Part shown: in pieces, positions 54,482-64,000 of the stretch
How the letters are laid out: every line of letters starts with the position of its first letter
Numbering within the stretch: position 1 is the first letter of the stretch
From: WHSW01 sp963846165
Lineage (GTDB): Bacteria > Actinomycetota > Thermoleophilia > Solirubrobacterales > 70-9
Reading direction: 5' to 3'
Length of the DNA: 64,000 nt
NCBI GenBank assembly: GCA_963846165.1
Contig: CAWJUU010000011.1
Coordinates: 111,102-175,101, forward strand
Notes under the pieces: generated by a model
Seen by the model: the letters and a program-made list of their open reading frames with translations, nothing else
What the model was told of the DNA's origin: nothing
Database searches by the model: none
Position numbers and translations under genes: made by a program

Positions 54482-54743
54482 CAGTGAGCCGCTCTGGCAA
54501 GCCGCGCCGCCGTCGAATGAGACCAGGATGCGACCGCCCCTCGTTCTGGCGCGTTTCCTGCCGGCCGCCCACCTGGTCAACCGGAACCGGAGCCTGTCGG
54601 CTCTACGCGACGCCGCGTAGCCGGAGGCGCTCGAGCACGCGCCCGAGCACCGCTCGCTGAGCGTCGCGAGCCCGCTTGTAGTCGTCAGGAAAGCTCCCGA
54701 AGCTCGACGCCGACATCCAGTACGGGCTTGTCCTGTCCCTCGA

Positions 54744-55014
54744 TCACGCTTGCGAAACTAGGTCGGGAGTCGGATTGTCTAGAACGGGATGTCCGCTCGG
54801 TGCGGATCCGCTGCGCCGCCCGCAGCCCGTCACCGGTGTTAGTCGGCGGCATCCGTACGTCGACGATCGCGACGTCGGGCTGTGCGCGCGGACCTTTCGC
54901 ACCAGCTCGTTGGCGTCTCCGGCCTGCCCGGCGACCTCGATCCCGGCGTCTTCGAGCAGCCGCACAACCCCCTTCCCGAAGCAGGACCGAGTCGTCGGCA
55001 ACGACTACGCGCAC
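54744..55014 (-). pseudogene. NarL-type response regulator, truncated receiver domain
   Basis: Joined frames give MRVVVADDSVLLREGVVRLLEDAGIEVAGQAGDANELVRKVRAHSP, then DVAIVDVRMPPTNTGDGLRAAQRIRTER with the phospho-acceptor Asp. This is the first half of a LuxR/NarL receiver. The switch residues, the lysine and the helix-turn-helix that should follow are absent. Instead the sequence passes into an unrelated tail (QDKPVLDVGVELREL, then DDYKRARDAQRAVLGRVLERLRLRG to a stop near 54608). The GTG start at 55014 overlaps the kinase stop by 10 nt, so it was the kinase's partner before truncation. Confidence 0.72.
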
Positions 55015-56763
55015 GGGATCACCGCCCGGATCGTCGTCCCGGCGCCGCGCGGGCTGCTCCACCTCGAGGCGTCCGTCAAGCGCCGCGACCCGGTCGGCGA
55101 GGCCGCGCAGACCCGAGCTGCCGCCGGGGTCGGCGCCGCCGACGCCGTCGTCGCGGATCGCGACCTCGACCTGGCCGTTGACGCGATTGACCGAGACCTC
55201 CGCGTGCGAGGCGCCGGCGTAGCGGGCGACGTTGGTCAGCGCCTCGGCGACGACGAAGTAGGACGCCGACTCCACCGCCGGCGGCAGGCGCTCGGCCGGT
55301 GGCTCGGCGAGCTCGACCGGAACCGGCGCGCGCCCGGCGAGCGCCTCGAGCGCGGGGCCCAGCCCACGGTCGCTGAGCACGGCCGGGTGCAGGCCACGGG
55401 CGAGCTCGCGCAGCTCGGCGGTCGCCTCGCCGAGCTCGCTCGCCGTCTCCTCGAGCAGCGTCGCCGCCTCCGCGGGGTCGGAGTCGAGCTTCGAGCTCGC
55501 CGAGCCGCAGGTTCAGCGCCAGCGAGACGAGCCGCTGCTGGGCGCCGTCATGGAGGTCGCGCTCGAGGCGGCGGCGCTCGTCGTCGGCGGCCTCGGACGA
55601 TCCGCGCCCGCGAGGCGCGCAGCTCCTCGACCCGCGCGCGCAGCTCGACATTCAGCCGCTCGTTTTCGAGCGTCAGGCCGGCGGCAGCGCCCACGGCGTG
55701 CGACCAGCTCGGGGTCGGCGTCGAGCGAGGCGTCGTGGCGGATCATCGCAACCGGACGTCCCTCGTGCTCGACGTCGGTGCAGACGCTGTCGCCGGCACG
55801 CGGCAGGCAGCTGGACGGCGTGGCCGGCCGGCGTCGACGTAACGACCTCTGGTCGGGGACCCAGTAGGCGAGCGAGAGTGACGGGTCGCCGAGCGCCTCG
55901 GCGAGTGCGTCGCGCAGGCCCTGGCGCCGGTCCGCCTCGCCGAGCCGCGCGACCATCTCGCTGACCGCCGCGGCGCGCGACAGCCGGGAGCTCAGCAGTC
56001 CGGCCAGGAACGCGAACGGGACCGAGGCCATCGCGTCACGCCGAGAGCGTCGACGACATCCTCGGCCGTTCCGTCGGGGAACCCGGTGAGGTCGCCGAGC
56101 AAGCTGATGGCCAGCAGGAAGCGGTGGCCACGCCAGCGCGAGCACCGGCGTCAGCGCGCTGCGGTAGGCGCTCGACGCGCGGCGCCAGCGGCGCACGAGC
56201 AGGATCGCGATCGCCGTCACCCCGAGAACCCCGATCAGCGACTGCAGCCCGAAGATCGCGTCGGCGAGGCCCGGCTGTCGCTGATCAAGAGCGGGTTCGC
56301 GGGCAGCCCGAGCACTCGTCAGCGGTGCCGGTGACGAGAAAGAGAGACCGAGCACCTGCATTACCGTCGTGTCGAAGTAGGCGACGCCGATCAGGCCTCG
56401 CTCCCATCCGGTCTGCAAGCGCCCGGAGGGGAAGGCCAACAACATGTGCAGTAGGACCGCGTAAGGGAGGGCGCTGAACAGGCCGCCGATCGCAAACAAC
56501 CGAGGCACGTCGGAGGCGAGCAGCGCCGACAGGAACCAGACGAAGCCGACCGCGTCATCAGGGCGCCGAAGCTGTTGGCGGGCCGCCGCCACCACGCAAA
56601 CAGCCCGGTAGCGATGAACGACCAGCCAATCAGCGGGGTGAGGACGACGCCGCCAACCTGGACTTCGTCGAGATGGTCGCTGGGAGGCGCGATCAGAGAC
56701 AGACGAGCCGGCGGCGAAACCGGCGAGGCCGAGGCCAACCAGAGCGAGGCGCAGTGACCTCAT
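55005..56763 (-). CDS. NarL-type sensor histidine kinase (multiple frameshifts)
   Basis: About 585 aa when frames are joined. The N-terminal half is a multi-helix membrane domain (SLRLALVGLGLAGFAAG, VWFLSALLASDVPRLFAIGGLFSALPYAVLLHMLLAFPSGR, LQSLIGVLGVTAIAILLVRRW). Then come a GAF-like region with LAYWVPD, the HisKA_3 dimerisation helix DDERRRLERDLHDGAQQRLVSLAL with the phospho-accepting His, and an ATPase domain with YFVVAEALTNVARYA and IRDDGVGGADPGGSSGLRGLADRVAALDGRL. Breaks number at least six. Its ATG overlaps the upstream receiver gene by 4 nt (ATGA). The truncated receiver downstream overlaps its stop. Confidence 0.8.
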
Positions 56764-57112
56764 CCCAGGAGCTCCGCCACCGCCGCGCCGGATAGCTGAC
56801 CTTCGGCAGGAAGCCGCGCGCGCCGCTGCGGACGATCAGCTCAGGCGAATCCGACCAGTCGCGAGTCGAGGTGAGCACCACCACGGGCCCGTCGCCGTCG
56901 CCGGTGATCTGAGCGGCGACGTCGAAGCCGTCGAGGTCGGGCAGCTCGACGTCGAGCAGGACGACGTCGGGTCGCAGGCACCGCGCCTCGCTCACCGCCG
57001 TGAGCCCGTCGGCGGCCTCCCCCACGACCTCACAGCCCTCGGCCTCGAGCAGAAGCCGGGCGCGGGAGCGAAATCCCGGGTGGTCATCGACGACTAGCAC
57101 GGTGGCGGGCAC
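56760..57112 (-). CDS. Single-domain response regulator (one frameshift)
   Basis: About 117-aa receiver without an output domain, starting at the GTG at 57112 (MPATVLVVDDHPGFRSRARLLLEAEGCEVVGEA). The phospho-acceptor Asp is in VVLLDVELPDLDGFD, and the downstream switch residues are in VVVLTSTRD and GARGFLPK. A one-base shift near 56800 gives LSGAAVAELLG and a TGA overlapping the kinase ATG, which is the natural end. It is coupled to the kinase and probably acts as its partner by protein contact. From 57113 to 57609 lies an intergenic region with GGGCCCC/GGGGCCC palindromes but no gene. Confidence 0.82.
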
Positions 57113-57609
57113 GGGCCGATTGTCGCGCAGTCGGGGGCGGTTTCCCATACGGCTAACCGCACCCTCGGCGGGGGTCGCCCGCTGAGCGGACGGAGGTCCC
57201 TTAGTTCATGCCATCTATGAGCCCGTGAGAGCACGATTGGCCACGGTGTGATCCCGCTTGCTATGCGCTTTGGGCCCCTCTGAGGTGCTCTCCGTTTCGC
57301 TCAGAATGGGGCCCCGAAATAGGCCCCTGAACGCTGCCTACTCCATTCGCGCTGGCGGGCACCGCTTGAGCAATTCGCGCATTTTGCGGCTTTGCGCAGG
57401 AGGCGTCTCCGGACGCCCGAGACCCTCCCCGGTGCGGCCTTCACCTTGACGACGGGGTTGCGGGCCTTACGATGGACAGGTCCCAGACAGGGCTGACCGG
57501 CTGGAGGGCATGCGGCTATCCGGCAATCAATTGGTGTTCCCGCACAGGTCGTGCGGCCGGCCTCCAAGGGATGTTGTTGCGCGAGTTGATATACCAACGG
57601 GAGCAAGGC

Positions 57610-58760
57610 GTGCGCTGGCCGGCCGCGCGCCGTGTGGCGCTTGTCCATGATCACCTGGTTCAAGACGGAGGTGCTGAGCAGGTTCTCCGCGTCCTGATGC
57701 GAATGTGGCCCGAGGCACCGGTCTACACGTTCGTCTACGACGCGCAAGGTATGGGGCCCGAGTTCAGGCGCGCCGACATCCGCACCTCGAATTGGCAGCG
57801 CCTGCCGGCCGCCACTCGGTACTACAAGTCATTGCTGCCGGCCTTCGATCGGGCGTTTCGTCACTTCGACCTTTCGGACTACGAGCTCGTGATCTCCTCC
57901 GCCTCAGGCTTTGCGAAGAGCGTCCGGACAGGACCGCGGACGCTCCACGTCTGTTACTGCCACACCCCGACTCGTTATCTCTGGCGGGACTCCGACTCCT
58001 ACATCGCAGACCTGCACTACCCGGCTCCGGTCAAACGGATGATCACGAGGATCCGTCCGCGCCTACGTGCAGCAGATCTGAGGGGCGCGCGGGGAGTTGA
58101 TGAGTATGTCGCCAATTCGGCCTTCGTAGCAGACCGGATCGAGCGTCACTACCACCGCCGTGCGAAGGTCATCCACCCGCCGGTGCACATCAATCAGTTC
58201 GCACCGGCGCAGCGGCGGGGGGACTATTTCCTCGTCGCATCCCGGCTCCGCCCGCATAAGCGGGTAGACCTCGCGATCGCAGCCGCGACCGAGTTGCGCC
58301 TGCCGCTAAAGGTAATGGGCAGCGGCTCGGAGAGAGATCGGCTCGAACGCATGGCGGGACCCACGGTGGAGTTCGTCGGTCGGGTGTCAGGCGCCGAACG
58401 GACGCGGTTGTTCGGTCAGGCGAAGGCGTTCCTCAACCCCCAGGAGGAGGACTTCGGGCTTACCGCAGTGGAGGCACTCGCGTCGGGGACCCCGGTGATC
58501 GCCTACGGCAAGGGGGGCGCCACTGAGATCATCGATCACGGCAGGACCGGACTCCTTTTCCCCGAGCAGACCCCCGCATCGCTGGTCGCGGCCATTCGGG
58601 CCCTCTCCCACTACCGGTTCGACCCACAGCGCTCCGGCGTAGCTCGGAGGCGTTCTCCGATGCCGCCTTTGAGCGGAGGTTCCGGAGCCTCGTCGATGAT
58701 TCGTACCGGCTTCATCAATCGGCCCGAGATCGAACGGATCGCGACACCCGACGGGCGTGA
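57610..58760 (+). CDS. Glycosyltransferase family 4 (mannosyltransferase-like; one frameshift)
   Basis: About 383 aa from the GTG at 57610, which has GGGAG upstream. GT-B fold: the acceptor domain starts ARRVALVHDHLVQDGGAEQVLRVLMRMWPEAPVYTFVYD and includes ELVISSASGFAKSV and VCYCHTPTRYLW. The donor domain has YFLVASRLRPHKRVDLAIAAATEL, VEFVGRVSG and the EX7E region EEDFGLTAVEALASGTPVIAYGKGGATEII. This is close to WbaZ-type mannosyltransferases of O-antigen and exopolysaccharide synthesis. A break near 58640 shifts the frame; the rest (SSEAFSDAAFERRFRSLV) ends at 58758-58760. Confidence 0.9.
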
Positions 58761-58807
58761 GGGTATGCTGCGCGCGACGGCCGCGAGCGAGAGGAGGAGG
58801 AATCCCA

Positions 58808-59062
58808 ATGTCTGTGCGCTATTCCGAGCGGGAGATCGAGGCCAGGGTCGTCGACACGCTCGTTTCGTTGGGCGTCGACCGGGATGCGATCGTGCCCGAG
58901 GCTCGACTCGAGACGCTTGACGTCGACTCCCTCGACGTGGTCGAGCTCGCCGAACTCCTGCACGCCGAGATGGGCATCGAAGTCGAGGCGCGCGACTTCG
59001 TAGACGTCCAGACCTACGGCGACGCCATGCGCGTCGTCCTCGGTCGCGCCGCGGTCTCCTGA
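58808..59062 (+). CDS. Acyl carrier protein
   Basis: 84-aa ACP-like protein from the ATG at 58808, with GAGGAGGAATCCC just upstream. The phosphopantetheine attachment site is LDVDSLDVVELAELLHAEMGIEVE, where the Asp-Ser-Leu matches the consensus and Ser near residue 41 is the modified residue. Sequence around it is acidic and four-helical as expected. It follows the glycosyltransferase by 47 nt. A stand-alone ACP inside a polysaccharide cluster may supply an acyl group for modification or a lipid carrier, but no partner acyltransferase is visible. Confidence 0.88.
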   Translation: MSVRYSEREIEARVVDTLVSLGVDRDAIVPEARLETLDVDSLDVVELAELLHAEMGIEVEARDFVDVQTYGDAMRVVLGRAAVS

Positions 59063-59099
59063 CCCCCGGCGGGCGCCCCAAAAGCCGGGAGTTCCCGCT

Positions 59100-59510
59100 C
59101 TAGCTCGCCGGCTCGACGAGCTCGGTAAGCACTCCCCCGGAGGAGCGAGGGTTGAGGAACGCAACCCGCGACCCCCGTATCCCCTTCCTGGGCCGGTGGT
59201 CGATGAGGCGGATACCCGCCGACCGAAGGCGCTCCAGCTCGCTCTCAATATCGTCGACTCGGTATGCAACGTGGTGGAGGCCCGAACCCTCGCGTGTCAG
59301 GAAGCGACCGATAACGCTGTCATCGAGCAGGGGCCGCAACAGCTCCACGTGCTCGTCGCCGACGGCGAGCAGCACGCCCTCGACGCCCTGCTCGGCGACC
59401 GTCTCGCGGTGAACAACCGGAAGGCCGAGCGAGTCGCGGTAGAAGGCGAGCGCCGAGTCCAGATCGCTCACAGCCACGCCGATGTGATCGACTCCTCCCA
59501 GCACGGTCAC
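59100..59510 (-). CDS. mce: Methylmalonyl-CoA epimerase-like VOC protein
   Basis: About 136 aa from a GTG at 59510 (MTVLGGVDHIGVAVSDLDSALAFYRDSLG); another GTG lies 6 nt downstream. Metal-binding residues of the methylmalonyl-CoA epimerase type are visible: His in VDHIGVAV, Glu in VELLRP, His in GLHHVAYRVDDIESELERL and Glu in LTELVE at the end. Length is normal. The enzyme would convert (S)- and (R)-methylmalonyl-CoA. The gene is convergent with the ACP gene and divergent from the polysaccharide genes, so it may not belong to that cluster. Confidence 0.85.
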   Translation of the reverse strand: MTVLGGVDHIGVAVSDLDSALAFYRDSLGLPVVHRETVAEQGVEGVLLAVGDEHVELLRPLLDDSVIGRFLTREGSGLHHVAYRVDDIESELERLRSAGIRLIDHRPRKGIRGSRVAFLNPRSSGGVLTELVEPAS

Positions 59511-59575
59511 CAGCAGATTATCCGAATGCTTTCGCCGCGCGATCAGGCGGATCGTGCTGTGACATCCTAGCTCCC

Positions 59576-61060
59576 GTGGCGGGTCCCTCTGCGAGCGACG
59601 CGGCGGACAACGAGGGCGCGGCCTTCGCTGACACGCTTCGCAGGCGCGTGTGGATCCCCGTTCTCTGTGCGGCGATCGCCGGTCTCGCCGCCACGTTACT
59701 CGCCCAGTCGCGCCCACATGAGTACGGCGCGGTCGCCCTGCTGGAGGTCAACGAACCGGACATAGCGCGCAAGGTCACCGACGACCTGACTGGACCGCCG
59801 ACGTCGACCGCGGGCGGCGGCGCCGGGAGGAGCTACCCAGCGACGTCGTCGCCACCGACGTCGCCTCGGGGATCCACGGTTTCCGAACCGCACAGCGGGC
59901 GGTCGAGTTCCTGCAACTCGATCCGTTCCTCTCGCCGAACCAAGTTCTCGCGGCGACGACCGTGGCCGTCGAGCCCGACACCGGGCTGGTGGCCATCACC
60001 GCCAAGGCGCCGACTGCGCGTGACTCGGCACGCATCGCGAATGCCCTCGGGCGTGGCTACGTCGACCTGCGAGAGAACTATGACCTCGAGCGGATCCGCC
60101 GGACGCGCCGGCGCCTCGAACGGCTCGCCAGCTCGGTGGTGGGCGGTGAGGCAACCTTGGCCGACAGCCAGGACCTGCTGTCGCTGACCGACGGAATCGT
60201 CCAGCTACGGCTCGCTGCTGACGTCCAGCCGTACAGCGTTGCGATCGTGCAACCCGCCACGCCGCCCGCGAAGGCAGCGGGCGTGCCCCCCCGGTGCTCG
60301 GCCTTCTCGGAGCGACGTTCGGCCTCTTGGTCGGGTCGGGTTGATCGGCGTACGTGAGCAAAGCGACCGGCGGGTCTCGTCGCTGCGTGAGCTCGAGCGC
60401 GTAACGCGTGCGCCGGTGCTCTGCCGGGTGGAAGCGCGCGAGCGCTACGGTCAACGGACCGGCCGTCGGATCTCGAGCCGCCTGACGCGGAGCCGTTCCT
60501 CTACTGCTCGCGCGTCTGCGAACCGATCCGAGCCCTCGGGCGAGCGAAGTGGTTGCGGTCGCATCCCCCGAGCAGGACGACGACGCCTACGGAGCGGCCT
60601 GGCACCTCGCCGCCGCCCAGCTACCGCCGGGATTCCCACACTGCTGGTGGTTGGGGAGATCGAAGCGGCGGACACGCAAGCGGAGCAACACGCATCGGGC
60701 AGCGACGGGAATGGGCAGTCGAACGCTCCAAGCGGCGATCTGGGGGTTGGTCACCTGGACGTTGGGTCGGGCCGCGGCGTTGACGTGATCGCTCGCCGCG
60801 GGGCAGGTGCCGGGGGGTCTGAGGCGGCGGGAGTCGCCGACAGCGTCCTCGAGGTCGCCGGGACGACCTACGAGATGGTCATCGTCGTAACGCCCTCGCC
60901 GCCGATAGCCGAGGCTGCGGTTGGGTTGCTTCGGGGCCAGCGGGTGATCACGGTCTGCCGCCGTGGCCTCGATCGAGATTCCGCAGGGCGTTTACGCCAG
61001 GCCCTGGCCACGCTTGATGCTCGGGTGGTCGGCGTCGTGGCGGTCGGGTTCGGAGGCGAA
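59576..61060 (+). CDS. Wzz/BY-kinase-like polysaccharide co-polymerase (many frameshifts, degenerate P-loop)
   Basis: About 490 aa in joined frames, GTG at 59576. The N-terminal Wzz-type part has a membrane helix (VWIPVLCAAIAGLAATLLAQS), YGAVALLEV, then FLQLDPFLSPNQVLAATTVAVEPDTGLVAITAKAPTARDSARIANALGRGYVDLRE and a coiled coil; a second helix follows at VLGLLGATFGLLVG. The kinase-like part reads EVVAVASPEQDDDAYGAAWHLAAAQ where BY-kinases have a P-loop (PGEGKS), and no Walker lysine is seen. The final fold (YEMVIVVTPSPPIAEAAVGL, VVGVVAVGFGG) is intact. No tyrosine cluster is visible. It probably regulates chain length or export rather than phosphorylating. Confidence 0.65.
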
Positions 61061-61069
61061 CAGGTATCC

Positions 61070-62520
61070 GTGAGCCAGCCGCAGCGCGAAGGCCCCGATC
61101 AGGGAGACAGCTCCACCGCCCATCTCCGCCACAAGGCCGCGCGCGGCCTGGTGACCGTGGGCCTCCGCTCGGTGCTCGTGCGGGCGATCGGCTTCCTGGG
61201 GGTCCTCGTGCTTGCGCCGCTGCTCGGCCCGAGCAACTACGGCGTCGTCGCGATCGGCATGACGATCACGGTCGTGGGCAAGTTCTTTGCCGACGGCGGA
61301 CTCAATCCCGGGTTGATTGGTCGCGAGCAGCCCCCGAGCGGGGCGGAGCTTCGCGCCGTGGCCGCGTTCCAGCTTCTGGTCACTGGGGCGATCGCGGCGG
61401 GCGTCGCGGCGGTTGCTCTCTGGCAGGGTCCGCGCGGGGTGACCGTGGCCTTGATGGCATTCGCGCTGATCACGGACGCCCTGCGAGTGCCCGCGGTGAT
61501 CATGGCCGAGGGCGAGCTGCACTACCGGGTGATCATCCGCGCCGAGATCGCCGAGGCGATCGTTTACACCGGGGCAGCGATCGGGTTGGTCCTCAGCATA
61601 GGTGTGGTCGGGGTAGGGGCGGCCGCGATACTGCGCTCGCTCGCGGAGCAGCGATCATCGTCTCGCGCAGCGACGTCGGCCTGGTCAGGCCAGTTCCGAG
61701 ATTCGGATTGCTGCGTTCGACGATGCGGTTCGGGCTGTTCTTCCAGGGGGCATGGCTGGGCACGATCCTGCGTGACCAGGGGCTCAACGTGCTTGTGGCC
61801 AGCATCGCCGGCACGGCTGCGCTCGGCGCATGGGCCCTCGCGCAGCGACTGCTCGTCGTGCTCAACGTGCTGTTCGAATCCGCTTGGCGGGTGGCGCTTC
61901 CGGGATTCGCCAGGCTCACCGAGGCCGGGGAGTCCCCGCGCCGAGCTCCTCGAGCGCCGGCCTGAGCTTCGCCGCGACCAGCTCGGGCTTCCCGGTCGCG
62001 TTGTTCGTGGGCGCGACGCCGGCGGCGGTGCCCTTGCTGTTCGGCGACGACTGGGGGCAACGGTGAGCACCTCCCATGGGTCGCCGCGGCTCGATGATCG
62101 CCCTGCGCTCGTGACCGTATCGGCGACCCTCCTGTGGGCTCGCGGCGAAGCCGAGAAGGTTTCCGCATGGCAGCCCCAGCGATCGTGGTGACCCTCGGCC
62201 TCGGAGCGGGTCGGTGGAGCGTTCGGCGCCGTCGGCGCCGGAATCGCGTACTTTGTCGGTAGGTCGTCTTCGTGCTGGCCTGCGTCTACCTCGCCCGCGA
62301 GCTGTTCGGCGGGCGACGGTCGCCCGCCTCGCCGTGCCGACCCTGTCGGCGGGACTCGCCGCGTATCGGTTGGTCGTCGCGACGACCCTGACCGCGGAGT
62401 CGGCCGGAGCAGTCGCCGGCGCCGCCTGCGCGTTCGCCATCTATAGGCGCTCGTCGCCGGTTCTTGACCGCGCCACGATCCTCGATCCTCCGCGTCCTGC
62501 GCCAGAGCGTGCGACCGTGA
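61070..62520 (+). CDS. Wzx-type polysaccharide flippase (many frameshifts)
   Basis: About 483 aa in joined frames from a GTG at 61070. First helices: VTVGLRSVLVRAIGFLGVLVLAPLLGPSNYGVVAIGMTITVVGKFFADGGLNPGLIG, typical of the MATE/Wzx-like polysaccharide exporters (LGPxxYG and the GLxxxLI region). Later segments in other frames are LRSTMRFGLFFQGAWLGTILRDQGLNVLVASIAGTAALGAWALAQRLL, VALFVGATPAAVPLLFGDDWG and YRLVVATTLTAESAGAVAGAA, ending RVLRQSVRP at 62520. Breaks cluster near 61655, 61945, 62065 and 62210. It would flip lipid-linked repeat units across the membrane. Confidence 0.78.
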
Positions 62521-62539
62521 CAGCGGAACGTCCAGAGGC

Positions 62540-63400
62540 GCCGAACGTTCGCTCCCTGACGAAGCGACGAAGGGTTGTCCCTCAGCGCCCGCTTCTGTGG
62601 CCGGTCGGAGGAGCCGCGGGGCCGAGCCCCGCCCCCGGAAGTCGCGCTTCCTCGAAGCGGCGCTTGCCGAAGGAGGAGCGCAGGGGAACGATCGCAACGC
62701 GACGACGAATCCGACTGCGGCCCCGAGCAGGCCGTCATCGTTGCGCAGGGGCCGCTGGTGTCAGCGGCGGTCCGGCCGCCTGCGCCAGCGTGAGCCCTGC
62801 GGATCGACGGCACCGATGATGCGCAGATGGTCATTCGTTCCTGAAGCGCGGCCAGCCGCTTAGCGCGCCAAGGCCTCCGTCGCGCTCCAGGAGCGCGTGC
62901 GTGCCAAGCGTTCGAGCTGCACGCGGGCTCCGAAGAATCCGCCTCAGATCTCGTCGCGGCCGACGTCCATAGGCCCGCGCCATAGAGTTCGGCGATCCAC
63001 GCCGCATCCTCGGGGTCGTCGGCCCTCGCGCTCACTGCGACCAGTGCCCTGCTGCCGTCGACGAGGCCTTCGTTTTCGCCAGGATCTCTGCCGGGTCAGG
63101 CGCAGATGGGGCCCGAGCAGGTCGGCCGCTCGTCGGGCCGTGCGGCGCTGGTGAACCTCGGCGGGGTCGCCGCGGGCTGGTTCAGAATCGGCGTTCCCTG
63201 CCCGATGCCGAGCGCGTCCTTGACGACGGCCGGATCGCCGATGCGCAGGAACGCTGTGGCGTCGTACTCAGGGGCCTGCCGGGTCGCCACGAGGTGAGCG
63301 CCGACCGCTGCAGACAGCGCACAGCAGTGGGACCAGAGCTGCCGTCGAAGAGCAGGGAGGAACTCCGCTGGCTCGCCGACCCCGCTGCTCGGTGGCCGCG
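62540..63400 (-). CDS. Wzz-like chain-length determinant (heavily frameshifted)
   Basis: Fragments on the minus strand, in several frames, resemble another Wzz-type protein: a membrane-helix remnant followed by ATRQAPEYDATAFLRIGDPAVVKDALGIGQGTPILNQPAA, then a region with DDPEDAAWIAELYG and the coiled-coil remnant, AALQERMT, and GAVDPQG. A second helix may lie near GLLGAAVGFVVAL. The order and spacing fit a Wzz periplasmic domain. At least six frame changes occur, so boundaries and the start are approximate. It could be a decayed gene or a poorly sequenced one. The flippase gene converges with it. Confidence 0.5.
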
Positions 63401-63495
63401 CTGTAGTGGATATGACGCAGCTTGGCAGATGGCCTTTCTTGCTCCGGGTGGCCAGGACGACGGCCGCCTGCAGGTCGCCGGCGAGGTTGGCCCCG

Positions 63496-64000
63496 TTACC
63501 AACCCTGGCGTCCGACCATAAACGGAACGGTGCGGAGCAGGCACTTCACGTCCTGCCACAACGACCAGTTCGCGACGTACAGGTGGTCGATTACCGCCAT
63601 CTCCTCGAGCGAAACGCGGCGTCGCCGAGAAGCTGCCAGTGCCCCGTCATCCCCAGCGGCAGGCTGAGTCGCCGCGGCGCCATCCTTCGATTTCTCGTCC
63701 TCCTCGACGATAGTGGCCGAGGTCCGACGAGGCTCATCTCTCCGAACAGCACGTCGATGAGCTGCGGAAGCTGGTCAAGCGACGTTCGGCGCATCCAGAG
63801 GCCGGCCCGTGTAACACGGGGATCATTAGGGATCTTGAACAGCCCCTCGGCCTCATTGAGTGGCGCACGCTCGCCTTCGTCATCTCCGCATTCGCGACCA
63901 TCGACCAGAACTTCAGCATGTGAAAGGTCCATCCGTTGCATCCCACGCGCGTCTGTCGAAAGAACACCGAACCCCCTGGATGTCGCCTTGATCGCCGCCG
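63496..64000 (-). CDS. Initiating sugar transferase (polyprenyl-phosphate glycosylphosphotransferase), partial and frameshifted
   Basis: C-terminal catalytic part of the bacterial sugar transferase family (PF02397 type), which loads the first sugar phosphate onto undecaprenyl phosphate. Segments in joined frames: VFFRQTRVGCNG, LNEAEGLFKIPNDPRVTRAGLWMRRTSLDQLPQLIDVLFGEMSLVGPRPL, PLGMTGHWQLLGDA and VIDHLYVANWSLWQDVKCLLRTVPFMVGRQG. The motifs KIPNDPRVTR, SLDQLPQL and MSLVGPRP are diagnostic. The gene continues beyond the right edge, where its membrane helices should lie. Stop TAA at 63496. It heads the minus-strand part of the polysaccharide cluster. Confidence 0.85.

Noticed and set aside
54435..54510. 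A complete tRNA-Arg(ACG) gene
   Set aside because: The 5' acceptor strand and the D arm are missing; only the part from the anticodon arm to the 3' end is present.

Overview
The window comes from a very GC-rich bacterial chromosome. The dcw-type order mraZ-rsmH-ftsL-ftsI, heavy use of GTG/TTG starts, 4-nt stop/start overlaps, secreted proteins with 'SKDIKN' repeats and a GGDD-type calcium-binding tail all suggest Actinobacteria, most likely Thermoleophilia/Solirubrobacterales. That placement is an inference from gene style, not from a marker gene.

Layout. 1-3.5 kb: division and cell-wall cluster on the minus strand, with a three-box MraZ operator in front of mraZ. 3.6-7.9 kb: a membrane protein, a SnoaL-APH fusion, a secreted propeller-like protein and a HAD hydrolase. 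7.9-18.9 kb: a compact central-carbon block holding pgi, a sugar porter, an arginase-family gene, tal, tkt, rpiA, pgl, gnd and zwf, that is, glucose-6-phosphate entry and nearly the whole pentose phosphate pathway. 18.9-23 kb: P450, ROK sugar kinase, small enzymes. 23-29.6 kb: a reduced Tad/Flp pilus set (tadA, tadB, tadC, cpaB) with a two-component system. 29.7-35.6 kb: secreted or membrane proteins, a divergent Rho-like protein that has lost ATPase residues, glpD and a nitroreductase.

35.7-42.6 kb is the most interesting part. A cobalamin riboswitch on the minus strand precedes five genes: a secreted DUF4430 protein with a calcium-binding-like tail, a DUF4430 lipoprotein, an ECF T component, a two-domain ECF ATPase, and an ECF S component fused to a prenyltransferase/squalene-cyclase-like alpha/alpha toroid. 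Animal transcobalamin and intrinsic factor combine an alpha6/alpha6 barrel with a DUF4430-like beta domain. This operon therefore looks like a bacterial, transcobalamin-like B12 capture and uptake system.

42.6-54.7 kb is a degraded accessory region. It holds truncated genes (esterase, Ada, VOC), a phage remnant between 22-bp repeats (integrase tail, terminase tail, HNH nuclease), small secreted proteins, a RusA-like gene, an IS30 element, a CPBP protease, an integrase with a stop codon in place of its catalytic tyrosine, and two tRNA 3' remnants. 54.7-57.1 kb: a NarL-type kinase with a receiver protein on each side. 57.6-64 kb: an exopolysaccharide cluster (glycosyltransferase, Wzz/BY-kinase-like proteins, flippase, initiating sugar transferase) with an acyl carrier protein and an epimerase.

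Sequence quality matters throughout. Many genes, including unique housekeeping ones (pgi, zwf, glpD), are broken by single-base frameshifts, and the density rises sharply after 54.7 kb. Most are probably assembly indels rather than biology. Coordinates of frameshifted genes below span the whole reconstructed gene.
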